Assembly: GCA_022649305.1 (NCBI GenBank)
Contig: JALCNW010000018.1
Span: 1-61,500, forward strand
Direction: 5' to 3'
Source: Enterobacter sp.
GTDB taxonomy: Bacteria; Pseudomonadota; Gammaproteobacteria; Enterobacterales; Enterobacteriaceae
Length of the DNA: 61,500 nucleotides
Under the pieces are notes generated by a model that was given only the letters and a program-made list of their open reading frames with translations, did no database searches and was not told where the DNA came from. Made by a program: the position numbers and the translations under genes. Shown piece after piece: positions 7,857-17,300 of the stretch. Position 1 is the stretch's first letter; every line of letters begins with the position of its first letter.

Positions 7857-8493
7857 TGACGCAGTCGCGATCGCGCGTCCAGTGAAGTGCAAAGGCAGTG
7901 CCTTCCTCAAACCCCGCCAGTGGGCGGGTCAGCACCAGCGTTAGACTCTCGTTATCGAGCATCGTGAGGCGGGCGCTGTCAAATCCCATCATCGTTTTAA
8001 CCTCCGGAAACAGCGCCTTAAACAGGCTCTCTTTGGCGCTGAAGGTCAACGTCAGGGCGAGGGCAAACGGGAAGCCTGCGCGAGAAATCACGCTTTCTTC
8101 CTGCGCATCAATGACTCCCTCTTTGATCTCGTTCGCTTCATTTTCTGAAAGAATGGCTTCGCAATCGATGCCTATCAGTACCTTTTGATCGCGACTAGCC
8201 ACGGCCATGGCCTGCGTACCGCTGTGGGAAATACTGCCTGAAATACCCTGCGGCCAGAGCGGTTCGCCGCTTGGACCGATGCCAGGAATAGTGCGCTCGC
8301 CTAGTGCGTTGAGCGCATGAGCCGCCGCTATCCGCCCGGCAAGATGATCGCTTTTGCGCTTGCGTCCGGCGTCAGTCAGTTGAGCGTGGTGGGGGAGCCA
8401 AAGGAGATCGGCGTCAATGAAGGTGGCAGGGAAAAATTCGATGCGGTGGACGGTGTGCCCGGCAAGAAGAAACGTGGAGTAATTCGCCTGCAT
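7843..8493 (-). CDS. entD: Enterobactin synthase 4'-phosphopantetheinyl transferase EntD
   Basis: A 216-residue Sfp-type transferase that moves the phosphopantetheine arm of CoA onto serines of EntB and EntF. Motifs seen are GSISHSG (86-92), the Mg-binding GIDCE (108-112) and FSAKESLFKALF (151-162). It converges with sitD and overlaps it by 14 bases at the 3' end. In E. coli entD is directly downstream of fepA in one transcript; here a 1.4-kb adhesin gene on the same strand stands between them, so entD may need its own promoter or readthrough. Confidence 0.95.
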   Translation of the reverse strand: MQANYSTFLLAGHTVHRIEFFPATFIDADLLWLPHHAQLTDAGRKRKSDHLAGRIAAAHALNALGERTIPGIGPSGEPLWPQGISGSISHSGTQAMAVASRDQKVLIGIDCEAILSENEANEIKEGVIDAQEESVISRAGFPFALALTLTFSAKESLFKALFPEVKTMMGFDSARLTMLDNESLTLVLTRPLAGFEEGTAFALHWTRDRDCVITLL

Positions 8494-8542
8494 GATGGTT
8501 CTCGCTGTCTTCTGAAAGTGAGAACCATACCGCAGTTAACGC

Positions 8543-8567
8543 GCCGGGTCAGCAGGTGCGACCCGGC
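8543..8567 (-). terminator. Hairpin after the autotransporter gene
   Basis: GCCGGGTC (8543-8550) pairs with GACCCGGC (8560-8567), between the adhesin stop and the entD start. No T-run follows on either strand, so it may attenuate rather than stop transcription into entD. Confidence 0.4.
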
Positions 8568-8575
8568 AAGTGACA

Positions 8576-9982
8576 TTACCAGCCGTATGCGACCCCGCCG
8601 CCGACCACAAAGTTATGCTGGGAATCGTCAGACACCGAGGCTTTAACCACTACATTTTCCGTGGCGCGCGCCGAGAAACCGACTGCCAGCGCGTTTTCAC
8701 CATCGCTATTACCCACGCCTGCGCCAACGGAGAAGTTCTGGGTGTTAGTCACCTGCGGAATGTTTGCCATTGCCGCCACGCCTGCGATACCCGCGGATGC
8801 ACGTTTACGGTTTTCTTCCACTTCGCTTTTGAGCTTACCAAAACTGGCACTATTGCTTTGCTCAAGCGTCTCAATACGCTGCTCGTGGTTGGTCAGTTCG
8901 GCGCTATTCGCGGCAACTTTTTTGTTGGTTGCGCTTAATGCAGCACGGTTCTTCTCGGTATTATCCAGCGCGGCCTGAGCGCGAGATTGGGCGTACTCAC
9001 CGGCGCTTTTGGCGATTTTCGTCTCTTTGCCCAGAGCGACAATTTCGTGCTCCCCATTAATACTCATGCGGGAGGCATCAGCGGCGAGGTTATAGGTTGT
9101 CTTGTTCTGCACGGTAAGATTATCGATAGAGGTTTTGTTGGTCACGATGCCTTTGGCATTGTCGCCAATAAGGGTACGGTTACCGGCAATATTGCCTGCA
9201 TTTTTGGTGACATCAGCATTGGTCTGCTGGAGAGTGGCGACGTTGTTGGTGATATCGCGCTGGCTATCCTTAAGAGCCTGGTCGTGGGCTGCCAGCTCCT
9301 GACGATCCTGAATGTTGTTGATTTTCAGGGTTTGCGTCTGGTTGTCGACGGACTGTAAATGGTTGTCGGTGTTGTGGATCGCCTGAGCATTCGTTTCAAT
9401 ATCGGTTTTGTTATCAGCGATGCCTTTGGCATTGTCGCCGATAAGAGTGCGGTTACCGGCAATATTGCCTGCATTTTTAGTGACATCAGCATTGGTCTGC
9501 TGGAGAGCGGCGACGTTGTTGGTGATATCGCGCTGGTTATCCTTGATGGCCTGGTCATGGGTTGCCAGCTCCTGACGATCCTGAATATTGTTGATTTCCA
9601 GGGTTTGCGTCTGGTTGTCGACGGACTGTAAATGGTTGTCGGTGTTGTGGATCGCCTGAGCATTATTATCGATGTTGGTTTTGTTATCAGCGATGTCTTT
9701 GGTGTTGTCGTCAATAGCATTATGGTTTTCAGTAATCTGGTTTTGATGATCCACAAGGAGATCCAGATTTCCCTGAATCTGATCAAAGTTGATTACGTGA
9801 TCATCGGAACCAAAAAAAGTCAGCTTGCCCTGAGTCGGATTTACGTCAAACACGCTTTGCCCTGACCTGTCTACGAACGACGTTGCCACGCCCGATTGAT
9901 TGACATCATAAGAATATAAGCCAGCATAAGCGGCAGGCGTAATAACGACAGACAGCATAACGGCAATAACGGACTTCTTCAT
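8576..9982 (-). CDS. YadA-like trimeric autotransporter adhesin
   Basis: A 468-residue protein. The signal peptide is MKKSVIAVMLSVVITPAAYA (1-20), followed by a short unique head (~21-90). A long coiled-coil stalk rich in DNKTxI, NxQAIxNTDxHL and QTNADVTKNA then includes two near-identical 91-residue units (98-279). The C-terminal ~70 residues form a YadA anchor (GIAGVAAMANIPQVT ... FSVGAGVG ... NFVVGGGVAYGW), with a final aromatic residue. Such proteins trimerise, export their own stalk through a 12-strand outer-membrane barrel, and bind host or abiotic surfaces. The head is small, so the ligand is unclear. It is inserted between entD and fepA on their strand. Confidence 0.9.
   Translation of the reverse strand: MKKSVIAVMLSVVITPAAYAGLYSYDVNQSGVATSFVDRSGQSVFDVNPTQGKLTFFGSDDHVINFDQIQGNLDLLVDHQNQITENHNAIDDNTKDIADNKTNIDNNAQAIHNTDNHLQSVDNQTQTLEINNIQDRQELATHDQAIKDNQRDITNNVAALQQTNADVTKNAGNIAGNRTLIGDNAKGIADNKTDIETNAQAIHNTDNHLQSVDNQTQTLKINNIQDRQELAAHDQALKDSQRDITNNVATLQQTNADVTKNAGNIAGNRTLIGDNAKGIVTNKTSIDNLTVQNKTTYNLAADASRMSINGEHEIVALGKETKIAKSAGEYAQSRAQAALDNTEKNRAALSATNKKVAANSAELTNHEQRIETLEQSNSASFGKLKSEVEENRKRASAGIAGVAAMANIPQVTNTQNFSVGAGVGNSDGENALAVGFSARATENVVVKASVSDDSQHNFVVGGGVAYGW
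9146..9691 (-). repeat. Two tandem 273-bp units in the adhesin stalk
   Basis: Residues 98-188 and 189-279 of the autotransporter repeat with a period of 91 residues (273 bases). For example, the DNA word GACTGTAAAT recurs at 9351 and 9624, exactly 273 bases apart. The near-identity at DNA level suggests recent duplication, and copy number may vary between strains. Confidence 0.9.
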
Positions 9983-10075
9983 TGTAAACTCGCATTTGAT
10001 TAAATATAGCGGACCAGGAATTCACAATGGAAATCCTTGGGGTAATGCCAAACGGTAACAACGCGCATTACGTCA

Positions 10076-10123
10076 TTTTTAATTACCAGAGAAAGTGAAT
10101 TATTCATTCTCGATAATTAAAAA
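10076..10123. terminator. Bidirectional-type hairpin in the fepA-adhesin gap
   Basis: TTTTTAATTA (10076-10085) mirrors TAATTAAAAA (10114-10123), with imperfectly paired GAGAA/TTCTC segments inside. T-runs flank both sides, so it could terminate transcripts from either direction, including fepA readthrough toward the adhesin gene. Confidence 0.45.
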
Positions 10124-10215
10124 CGCCTGTAATAGTTCATGGCTTTTTTGAGGTGTTTGCCTGCTTGGTCAGTAGGCGAGGCAGAGAATACCTCTGTCGC
10201 TAAAGGAGAAACAAG

Positions 10216-10254
10216 ATGTTTGTTATTGTAAAAATTTCTTATTTTTCATTTTAA
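10216..10254 (+). other. Possible 12-codon mini-ORF in a 528-bp gap
   Basis: The gap 9983-10510 between the adhesin start and the fepA stop holds no full gene. Within it an AAGGAG site precedes an ATG at 10216 that reads MFVIVKISYFSF then stop. The strong ribosome site is notable, but nothing lies downstream on the plus strand, so this is probably chance. Confidence 0.2.
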
Positions 10255-10467
10255 ATAATCATTTTGAATATCGCGAAAAATAATGTCATCGTTTGTTAGG
10301 TGTTTGTGATGAATAACCAAAAAGTTTAATGTAGACATCACGAATGCGGTGAAATAAATAAATGTATACTTTTATTCAGAAGGTGGAATGTAGACTTTCA
10401 GATGAAGGTGAGGAATTAAAGGGGATGTTGACGAGGAAAATTAACGGCGGCGATGGAGTCGCATATT

Positions 10468-10497
10468 CCCCCTCTCCCCTAAAAGAGGAGAGGGGAA
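10468..10497. repeat. CCCTCTCC/GGAGAGGG hairpin repeat, copy 1
   Basis: CCCCTCTCC (10469-10477) pairs with GGAGAGGGG (10488-10496), about 14 bases beyond the fepA stop. It belongs to a dispersed hairpin family seen repeatedly after stop codons in this window and may act as a terminator or transcript end protector. Confidence 0.7.
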
Positions 10498-10510
10498 GTC
10501 ATTACCTGAA

Positions 10511-12763
10511 TCAGAATCGGGTGTTAACGCTCATGTACCAGGTTCGACCCGGTTCATTATACGTGTATGCCCCTGCACCGTACATATATGCGCCAGTGGT
10601 GGCATTCCCGGTGGTCTGGGCATTACCCGCACGCCATTGACGTTTGTCGAAGACGTTATCCACGCCGCTGGTCAGGCTAAGGTTTTTGGTCACGTCCCAG
10701 GTCGCGCTCAGGCCGACAATGCTGTACGGACTAACTTCGTCCTTCTCAGAGCCTGTCACAGGTTGGCCTTTGTAGTTGTATTTCTTCGGCTGCTGCTTGC
10801 CGTACCAGGTGAAGGTCGATTGCACCGATACGTCCTGTTGTACCTGCCAGCTCAGCGTTGAGTTCAGCGTGTACTCCGGGATAATCGACAAACGGTCGCC
10901 GGTCTCTTTGTTCTTGCTTTGCAGCATGTAGGTAATGTTGTTGGTCCAGTTGACGGTCTCCGTGACCGGCACATTCAGTGAACCTTCCAGGCCTTCTACG
11001 ACGGCCTTCGGTACGTTTTCCCACTGGTAAATATCGGTACTGACTTTGCTGGTGGATGTCTGACCAATCGGCGCGTAGCCCGCTTCAATCTTGTCGCGAT
11101 AGTCGTTGCGGAACCAGGTCACGCCCGCCATCCAGCCGTCGCGTTTCCACTCCAGACCAATCTCTTTGTTGATGCTGGTCTCGGCCTTCAGGTCGTCGTT
11201 ACCCATCATGTAACAGCCCACGCCGTCGGAACTGGCGTAGCAGCCCTGGCCTTTACTGTACAGCAGGTAGTTCGGGTTGGTCTGATACAGACTCGGCGCT
11301 TTATACGCCCGCGCGATACCCATCTTCAGGGTGAACTCATCGCCCAGACCCTGTGACAGGTTAAGGGATGGGCTCCAGTTATTGCCCACAATGGAGTGAT
11401 GATCGAAGCGCAGCGCCGGAGTCAGCATGGTGCTGTCGGTCAGCTCCATATTGTTTTCGGCAAACAGGGAGAAGATCTCCGCCGAGGAATACGGGCTGCG
11501 ATCGTCGCTCATGCCCGGAATGGTGCCGCCTTGCTGAGCCTGCGAGTTAGAGGTGGAATCCTTCATGCGCTGCTGGTTCCACTCGGTACCCAGCGTCAGG
11601 TTCTGGTTGACCAGGAAATCAATCGGCAGATTGATCTCACTGTGCAGCATCACGTCTGACAGGTCGGTATCGGTGAATTTGTTGCTGTTGAACAGGCCTT
11701 CGAGGCCGCCCGCCAGTCCTTCCCCCAGGCGTGAGTTACGCGTGTGCTCGTACTGCGCCCAGTTGCTGGTGGTGACGCCGTTATCCCAGCCGCCGTTCCA
11801 GGTCACGGCAAAGTTCTGGCGATAAATACGGTTAGTTTCTTTACCGTAGTTTTTCTTCACCAGCCCGTTTGAGCTGTTGTCGTTGTTGGTGTTCTGCGTG
11901 TCGCCCGCGTAGAGGTTGTTCTGGCGGCTGTAGCCCGCTTCAAACTGCAAGGACTGCATCGGGGCAAATTCCCAACGTACCACGCCGTTGATGTCTTTGT
12001 TTTCGACACCCTCGCGGCCCGCGGGCAGCGTGTCGGCATACGCGCCGGTACGGTCGGACTGGTGGCCCTGGTTGATATCCCACGCGTCGGCCTGGGTTTT
12101 ATCCAGATTGCCATACAGGCGGAAGCTGAAATCGCCGCCCAGCGGGCCGCTCAGGTTGAAGTTGGTGCGTTTGGTGGAGCCTTCGTCTTTATGCTCTGGC
12201 GCATTCAGGTAGGTGTTCCACGAGCCGTGCCACTGGTCGTCGAATTTTTTGGTGATGATGTTCACCACGCCGCCCGCCGCGCCGTTACCGTAGCGTGCCG
12301 CCGCCGGACCACGGATGACTTCAATGCTTTCGATCATCTCTGGCGGTACCCAGCCGGTGTCGCCGCGAGTATCACGCTCGCCGCGCCAGCCCAGACGGAT
12401 AGAGTTGCGGCTGGTGACCGGCTTACCGTCGATCAGGATCAGGGTATTTTCCGGTCCCATGCCACGGATGTCGATCTGGCGGTTGTTACCGCGCTGGCCG
12501 CTGGTGGAGTTACCGGTAAGGTTAACGCCCGGCATGGTACGGATGATTTCGGCCACGTCGCGAGCGGGAGGATTTTTACGGATTTCGTCAGCGGTGATTT
12601 TTGATACGCCCGGCGCCTGCAGGTTCTGCTCGGCGGCGGTGATCACCATCGTGTCTTCATGCTGCGCGCTGGCGGTCGCTGTGTCGTCTGCCAGTGCTGG
12701 CAGCGCGACGCCGTAAATCCCTAAGTTGACCAGCAAGGCCAGAGAGTGAATCTTCTTATTCAT
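10511..12763 (-). CDS. fepA: Ferric enterobactin outer-membrane receptor FepA
   Basis: A 750-residue TonB-dependent receptor; E. coli FepA is about 746. The signal peptide starts at MNKKIHSLALLVNLGIYGVA and cleaves after ALA. The TonB box is EDTMVITAAEQN. The plug domain contains RTMPGVNLTGNSTSGQRGNNR and EVIRGPAAARYGNGAAGGVVN. The beta-barrel ends in a C-terminal phenylalanine (WYMSVNTRF). It imports ferric enterobactin using TonB-ExbBD energy. The start is at 12763, where AGGACG precedes the MNKK codons; an in-frame ATG far upstream would add a non-signal extension. It is divergent from fes across Fur sites. Confidence 0.97.
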   Translation of the reverse strand: MNKKIHSLALLVNLGIYGVALPALADDTATASAQHEDTMVITAAEQNLQAPGVSKITADEIRKNPPARDVAEIIRTMPGVNLTGNSTSGQRGNNRQIDIRGMGPENTLILIDGKPVTSRNSIRLGWRGERDTRGDTGWVPPEMIESIEVIRGPAAARYGNGAAGGVVNIITKKFDDQWHGSWNTYLNAPEHKDEGSTKRTNFNLSGPLGGDFSFRLYGNLDKTQADAWDINQGHQSDRTGAYADTLPAGREGVENKDINGVVRWEFAPMQSLQFEAGYSRQNNLYAGDTQNTNNDNSSNGLVKKNYGKETNRIYRQNFAVTWNGGWDNGVTTSNWAQYEHTRNSRLGEGLAGGLEGLFNSNKFTDTDLSDVMLHSEINLPIDFLVNQNLTLGTEWNQQRMKDSTSNSQAQQGGTIPGMSDDRSPYSSAEIFSLFAENNMELTDSTMLTPALRFDHHSIVGNNWSPSLNLSQGLGDEFTLKMGIARAYKAPSLYQTNPNYLLYSKGQGCYASSDGVGCYMMGNDDLKAETSINKEIGLEWKRDGWMAGVTWFRNDYRDKIEAGYAPIGQTSTSKVSTDIYQWENVPKAVVEGLEGSLNVPVTETVNWTNNITYMLQSKNKETGDRLSIIPEYTLNSTLSWQVQQDVSVQSTFTWYGKQQPKKYNYKGQPVTGSEKDEVSPYSIVGLSATWDVTKNLSLTSGVDNVFDKRQWRAGNAQTTGNATTGAYMYGAGAYTYNEPGRTWYMSVNTRF

Positions 12764-12879
12764 TGTACGTCCTGCTTTTCGCGCCGCATCCCCTTGACTC
12801 CATTCCCGAAGGGGAGAGGAGGCGGCATGGTTATTATGTGAGCGCGCTTCCCACAGCGCGGGCACTACGCTATTGCAAA

Positions 12880-12906
12880 TGCAAATAGTTATCAATAATA
12901 TTATCA
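12880..12906. promoter_or_regulatory. Overlapping Fur boxes in the fepA-fes divergent gap
   Basis: TGCAAATAGTTATCA (12880-12894) matches the 7-1-7 Fur consensus at 11 of 14 positions. TCAATAATATTATCA (12892-12906) matches at 10 of 14, with a perfect right half. The arrangement resembles the E. coli fepA-fes control region, so both directions are probably repressed by Fur-Fe2+. Confidence 0.75.
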
Positions 12907-12958
12907 ATAAAATTTGTCCTGTAACAAAAAATGACGCGAGAAACATGAGGTTAAGAGA

Positions 12959-14158
12959 GTGACGGTGCAAACAGCGGGAAGCGATGCCTGGTGGCACTCG
13001 AAACAGGGGCCGGAAAGGGTAAAAGAAGGAGAGGACTACCGCGTCACGTTCTGGTGGCGCGATCCGGCAGGTACGGAGCGGTCATCCCTCATTAAGCGGG
13101 TCTGGATTTACATCACTGGCGTGACCGATCATCATCAAAACGCCCGTCCGCAGTCGCTTGAGCGGCTACCCGGCACCGACGTCTGGCAGTGGCAGGGCAC
13201 TTTTACGCCCGAGTGGCGCGGCAGCTACTGTTTTATCCCTACAGAAAATGACAACGACTTTGGTGACGCGGTGTTTAACGCCGACTCGCCCGACCGCATG
13301 GCGCTGCGCGAAGGCTGGCGCAAACTGTTGCCGAAGGCGATTGCCGATCCGCTGAATCCACAAAGCTGGCGCGGTGGGCGCGGGCATCCGGTGTCGGCGC
13401 TCGAAATGCCGAATGCGCCGGTCCAGCCTGGCTGGAATCACCCAGATACGCCTTATAAACAGCCCGTCTGCATTGAATGGCAGAGCGCGCGGCTGGGTAA
13501 TCGTCGTCGCGTCTGGATTTTTACCACTGGCGATGAAAGCCAGGACCGCCCGCTGGCCGTACTGCTTGACGGCCAGTTCTGGGCCGAAAGCATGCCCGTC
13601 TGGCCTGCGCTCACGGCGCTGACTCAGGAAGGTCAATTACCGCCTGCGGTGTATATCCTGATCGATGTAATCGACACTGCCCACCGCAGTCGCGAGCTGC
13701 CCTGCAATCCCGATTTCTGGCTGGCGGTGCAGGACGAACTTCTTCCTCTTGTGACATCCACTACGCCATTTAGCGATCGCCCCGACCTTACGGTGGTGGC
13801 CGGGCAAAGCTTTGGCGGCCTGTCGTCCTTGTATGCAGGCCTCAACTGGCCGCAGCGCTTTGGCTGCGTGCTCAGCCAGTCCGGCTCCTACTGGTGGCCG
13901 CATCGTGGCGCACATCACGACGGACTACTCATCGAACAGCTCAAAGCGGGTGAAAAAACCGCGTGCGGGCTGCGCATTGTCCTTGAGGCGGGCCGCAACG
14001 AGCCGCTGATTTTCCGCGCGAATCAGGCGATTTACGCCGAACTACAACACACACAGCAACCGGTTATCTGGCGTCAGGTTGACGGCGGACATGATGCGCT
14101 TTGCTGGCGCGGCGGGCTGACCCAGGGGCTGATGACGCTCTGGCAGCCGCTTATTTAA
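12959..14158 (+). CDS. fes: Enterobactin esterase Fes
   Basis: A 399-residue cytoplasmic esterase that hydrolyses ferric enterobactin to release iron. The N-terminal domain has RVWIYITGVTDHHQN and GSYCFIPTENDND. The alpha/beta-hydrolase domain has GQSFGGLSSLYAG with nucleophile Ser284, GSYWWPHRG, and His in QVDGGHDALCWRGG. The start is GTG at 12959; the following TVQTAGSDAWW aligns with the E. coli N-terminus. It leads the fes-ybdZ-entF operon from the Fur-controlled gap. Confidence 0.96.
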   Translation: MTVQTAGSDAWWHSKQGPERVKEGEDYRVTFWWRDPAGTERSSLIKRVWIYITGVTDHHQNARPQSLERLPGTDVWQWQGTFTPEWRGSYCFIPTENDNDFGDAVFNADSPDRMALREGWRKLLPKAIADPLNPQSWRGGRGHPVSALEMPNAPVQPGWNHPDTPYKQPVCIEWQSARLGNRRRVWIFTTGDESQDRPLAVLLDGQFWAESMPVWPALTALTQEGQLPPAVYILIDVIDTAHRSRELPCNPDFWLAVQDELLPLVTSTTPFSDRPDLTVVAGQSFGGLSSLYAGLNWPQRFGCVLSQSGSYWWPHRGAHHDGLLIEQLKAGEKTACGLRIVLEAGRNEPLIFRANQAIYAELQHTQQPVIWRQVDGGHDALCWRGGLTQGLMTLWQPLI

Positions 14159-14172
14159 TAACGGAGTCTGGT

Positions 14173-14385
14173 ATGGAATTCAGTAATCCTTTCGATAATC
14201 CGCAGGGACAGTTCGCAATTTTGTCTAATGACCAGGCGCAATACAGCCTGTGGCCGCAGCAGTGCGCCTTGCCTGCGGGCTGGCGCGTGGTGTGCGAAGC
14301 CCAGTCACAGGAAGCCTGTCAGCAGTGGCTGACCGAAAACTGGCGAACGCTTGAGCCTACTCATTTTGCGGGGGATAAGGCATGA
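14173..14385 (+). CDS. ybdZ: MbtH-like protein YbdZ
   Basis: A 70-residue MbtH family protein, starting at the ATG at 14173 after a GGAG site. Conserved features are NPFDNPQGQFAIL, the SLWP segment, and GWRVVCEAQSQEACQQWLTENW with invariant tryptophans. MbtH proteins bind the adenylation domain of an NRPS and raise its activity or solubility; the partner here is EntF. It lies 14 bases after fes and overlaps entF by four bases. Confidence 0.95.
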   Translation: MEFSNPFDNPQGQFAILSNDQAQYSLWPQQCALPAGWRVVCEAQSQEACQQWLTENWRTLEPTHFAGDKA

Positions 14386-17300
14386 GCGCGCATCTTCCTC
14401 TTGTCGCTGCCCAGCCGGGTATCTGGATGGCGGAACAGCTTTCGACGCTGCCGAATGCCTGGAGCGTGGCGCACTACACCGAGCTGAAAGGCGATATCAA
14501 CGCACCGCTGCTGGCAAAAGCCATCGCCGCGGGGATGATGCAGGCCGATACCCTGCGCACCCGTTTTAGCGAAGATAACGGCGAGGTGTGGCAGTGGGTC
14601 GATGAATCCATCACGCTGCCGGAAACGGCAATGGTTCGCGCTGAATCGCACGTCGCCGCCGTGGCGCTGATGGAGGCCGATCTCAGTCAGGATCTGCGCG
14701 TAGACAGCGGTCAGCCGCTGGCGTTCCACCTGCTGATTCAGGTCGAGGAAAACCGCTGGTACTGGTATCAGCGTTATCATCATTTAGTGGTAGATGGCTT
14801 CAGCTTCCCGGCCATTACCCGCCAGATCGCCGCCATTTATACCGCGCTCAGCAAAGGTGAACCGATTCCGGCATCGCCGTTTACGCCATTCGCCGAGGTG
14901 GTGGAGGAATATCAGCGCTACCGCGACAGCGAGGCGTATCAACGCGACGGCGCGTTCTGGGCCGAGCAGCGCAAGCAGCTTCCGCCACCCGTGTCGCTTT
15001 CCCCCACGCCACTGCCGGGCCGTGCGGAAACCACCGATATTTTGCGTCTGAAACTGGTTGCCGATAAGCGAGCGTTTAGCCGCCTGGTGTCGGCTGCACA
15101 CCAGGTGCAACGCACCGATCTGGCCCTCGCGCTGGTGGCGCTGTGGTTAGGGCGCTTAACCGGACGGCTGGACTACGCCGCCGGGTTTATCTTTATGCGC
15201 CGGATGGGATCGACAGCGCTCACCGCCACTGGCCCGGTGCTGAACGTCCTGCCGCTGGCGGTGAATATCGCCGCGCACGATACCCTGCCGGATCTGGCGC
15301 AGCGCCTGGCAAATCAGTTGAAAAAGATGCGTCGCCATCAGCGTTACGACGCCGAGCAAATTGTCCGCGACAGCGGCCGCGCGGCGGGTGACGAAGCGCT
15401 GTTTGGCCCGGTTATGAACGTCAAAGTGTTTGATTATCAACTGGATATTAATGGCGTAGACGCTATCACCCACACGCTGGCGACCGGCCCGGTCAACGAT
15501 CTGGAGCTGGCGCTGTTCCCGGACGAGCAGGGCGGGCTGAGTATTGAAATCCTCGCTAACAAACACCGTTACGACGAGCCGACGCTGACCCGTCACGTGG
15601 CGCGCCTGTACGCGCTGCTGGCCCAGTTTGCTGACAACCCTGACCTGAAGTGCGGCGACGCAGAAACCGTTTCTGAGTCGGAATATCATCAGCTTGAGCG
15701 CATTAATGATACCGGCATGATGTTGCCCGCCACTACGCTTAGCGCGCTGGTCGCGGCGCAGGCACACAACACGCCGGACGCGCCCGCGCTGGCGGATGCT
15801 CACATTGCACTCACTTATCGCCAGATGCGCGAGCAGGTTATCGCCCTGGCAACACTGCTGCGCGAACGCGGTGTCAAGCCGGGCGACAGCGTGGCGGTGG
15901 CCCTGCCGCGCTCGGTGTTCCTGACGCTGGCGCTGCACGGCATCGTGGAGGCGGGGGCCGCCTGGCTGCCGCTCGATACCGGCTATCCGGACGATCGCCT
16001 GCGTATGATGCTCGAAGATGCGCGTCCGTCATTGCTGATTACCACTGACGATCAGCTCCCGCGCTTTAGCGATCAGCCTGTCGAGACGTTTAGTTACAAC
16101 ACTCTGTTACCGGCTGCGGGCAGTGAACCGCTGAACCTGGCGACGCCGGATCAGACGGCGTACATCATCTTTACCTCCGGCTCGACCGGTCGCCCGAAAG
16201 GGGTGATGGTGGGGCATACCGCCATCGTTAACCGCTTAATGTGGATGCAGGATCATTACCCGCTCACCGCGCAGGACGTGGTGGCGCAGAAAACGCCGTG
16301 CAGCTTTGACGTGTCGGTATGGGAGTTCTGGTGGCCATTTATCGCCGGGGCGAAGCTGGTAATGGCCGAGCCGGACGCGCACCGCGATCCGCAGGCGATG
16401 CAGCAGTTCTTTGCTCACTACGGCGTGACCACTACCCACTTTGTGCCGTCGATGCTGGCGGCGTTTGTCGCCTCGCTGACGCCGGAAAATGCCGACTGCT
16501 GCGCGAGTCTGAAGCAGGTGTTCTGTAGCGGAGAAGCGCTGCCGACGGCATTATGCCGCGAGTGGGAAGCGCTCACTCACGCGCCGCTGCACAACCTCTA
16601 TGGCCCAACGGAAGCGGCGGTAGACGTGAGCTGGTATCCGGCGTTTGGACCAGAGCTGGCGGCGGTCGAGGGCAACAGCGTGCCGATTGGCTTCCCGGTG
16701 TGGAATACCGGGCTGCGCATTCTGGACGCGATGATGCGCCCGGTACCGTTTGGCGTGGCGGGCGATCTGTATCTCACCGGCATCCAGCTGGCGCAGGGAT
16801 ATCTTGGGCGTCCTGATCTCACCGCCAGCCGCTTTATCGCCGATCCCTTTGCGCCGGGCGAGCGCATGTATCGCACGGGTGACGTGGCCCGCTGGCTGGA
16901 TAACGGCGCGGTGGAGTATTTAGGCCGCAGCGACGATCAGCTGAAAATTCGCGGCCAGCGCATTGAACTGGGTGAAATCGACCGCGCGATGCTGTCGTTG
17001 CCGGACGTGGCACAGGCGGTGGCGCACGCCTGCGTGTTTAATCAGGCCGCTGCGACGGGTGGCGATGCGCGTCAACTGGTTGGCTACGTGGTCTCTGAAT
17101 CCGGCCTGCCGCTGGATCGCGACGCGCTGCTGGCGGCGCTAAAAGCCCAGCTTCCGCCGCACATGGTGCCGGTGGTGCTGCTGCAAATCAGCGCGCTACC
17201 GCTCTCGGCTAACGGCAAACTCGATCGCAAGGCGCTGCCGCTGCCGGAATTGACCAGCAGGGCTACGGGTCGTGCGCCACAAAGCGCCACGGAAATCGCG

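Noticed and set aside
9146-9691. CRISPR array
   Set aside because: The repeats are 273 bp, in frame and coding for a coiled-coil stalk; no spacers.
10362-10640. 92-codon plus-strand frame over the fepA 3' end
   Set aside because: It runs through the hairpin repeat and antisense to fepA, without a ribosome site or family match.
12764-12997. N-terminal extension of fepA to 12997
   Set aside because: It would cross the Fur boxes and displace the signal peptide; the MNKK start has a ribosome site.
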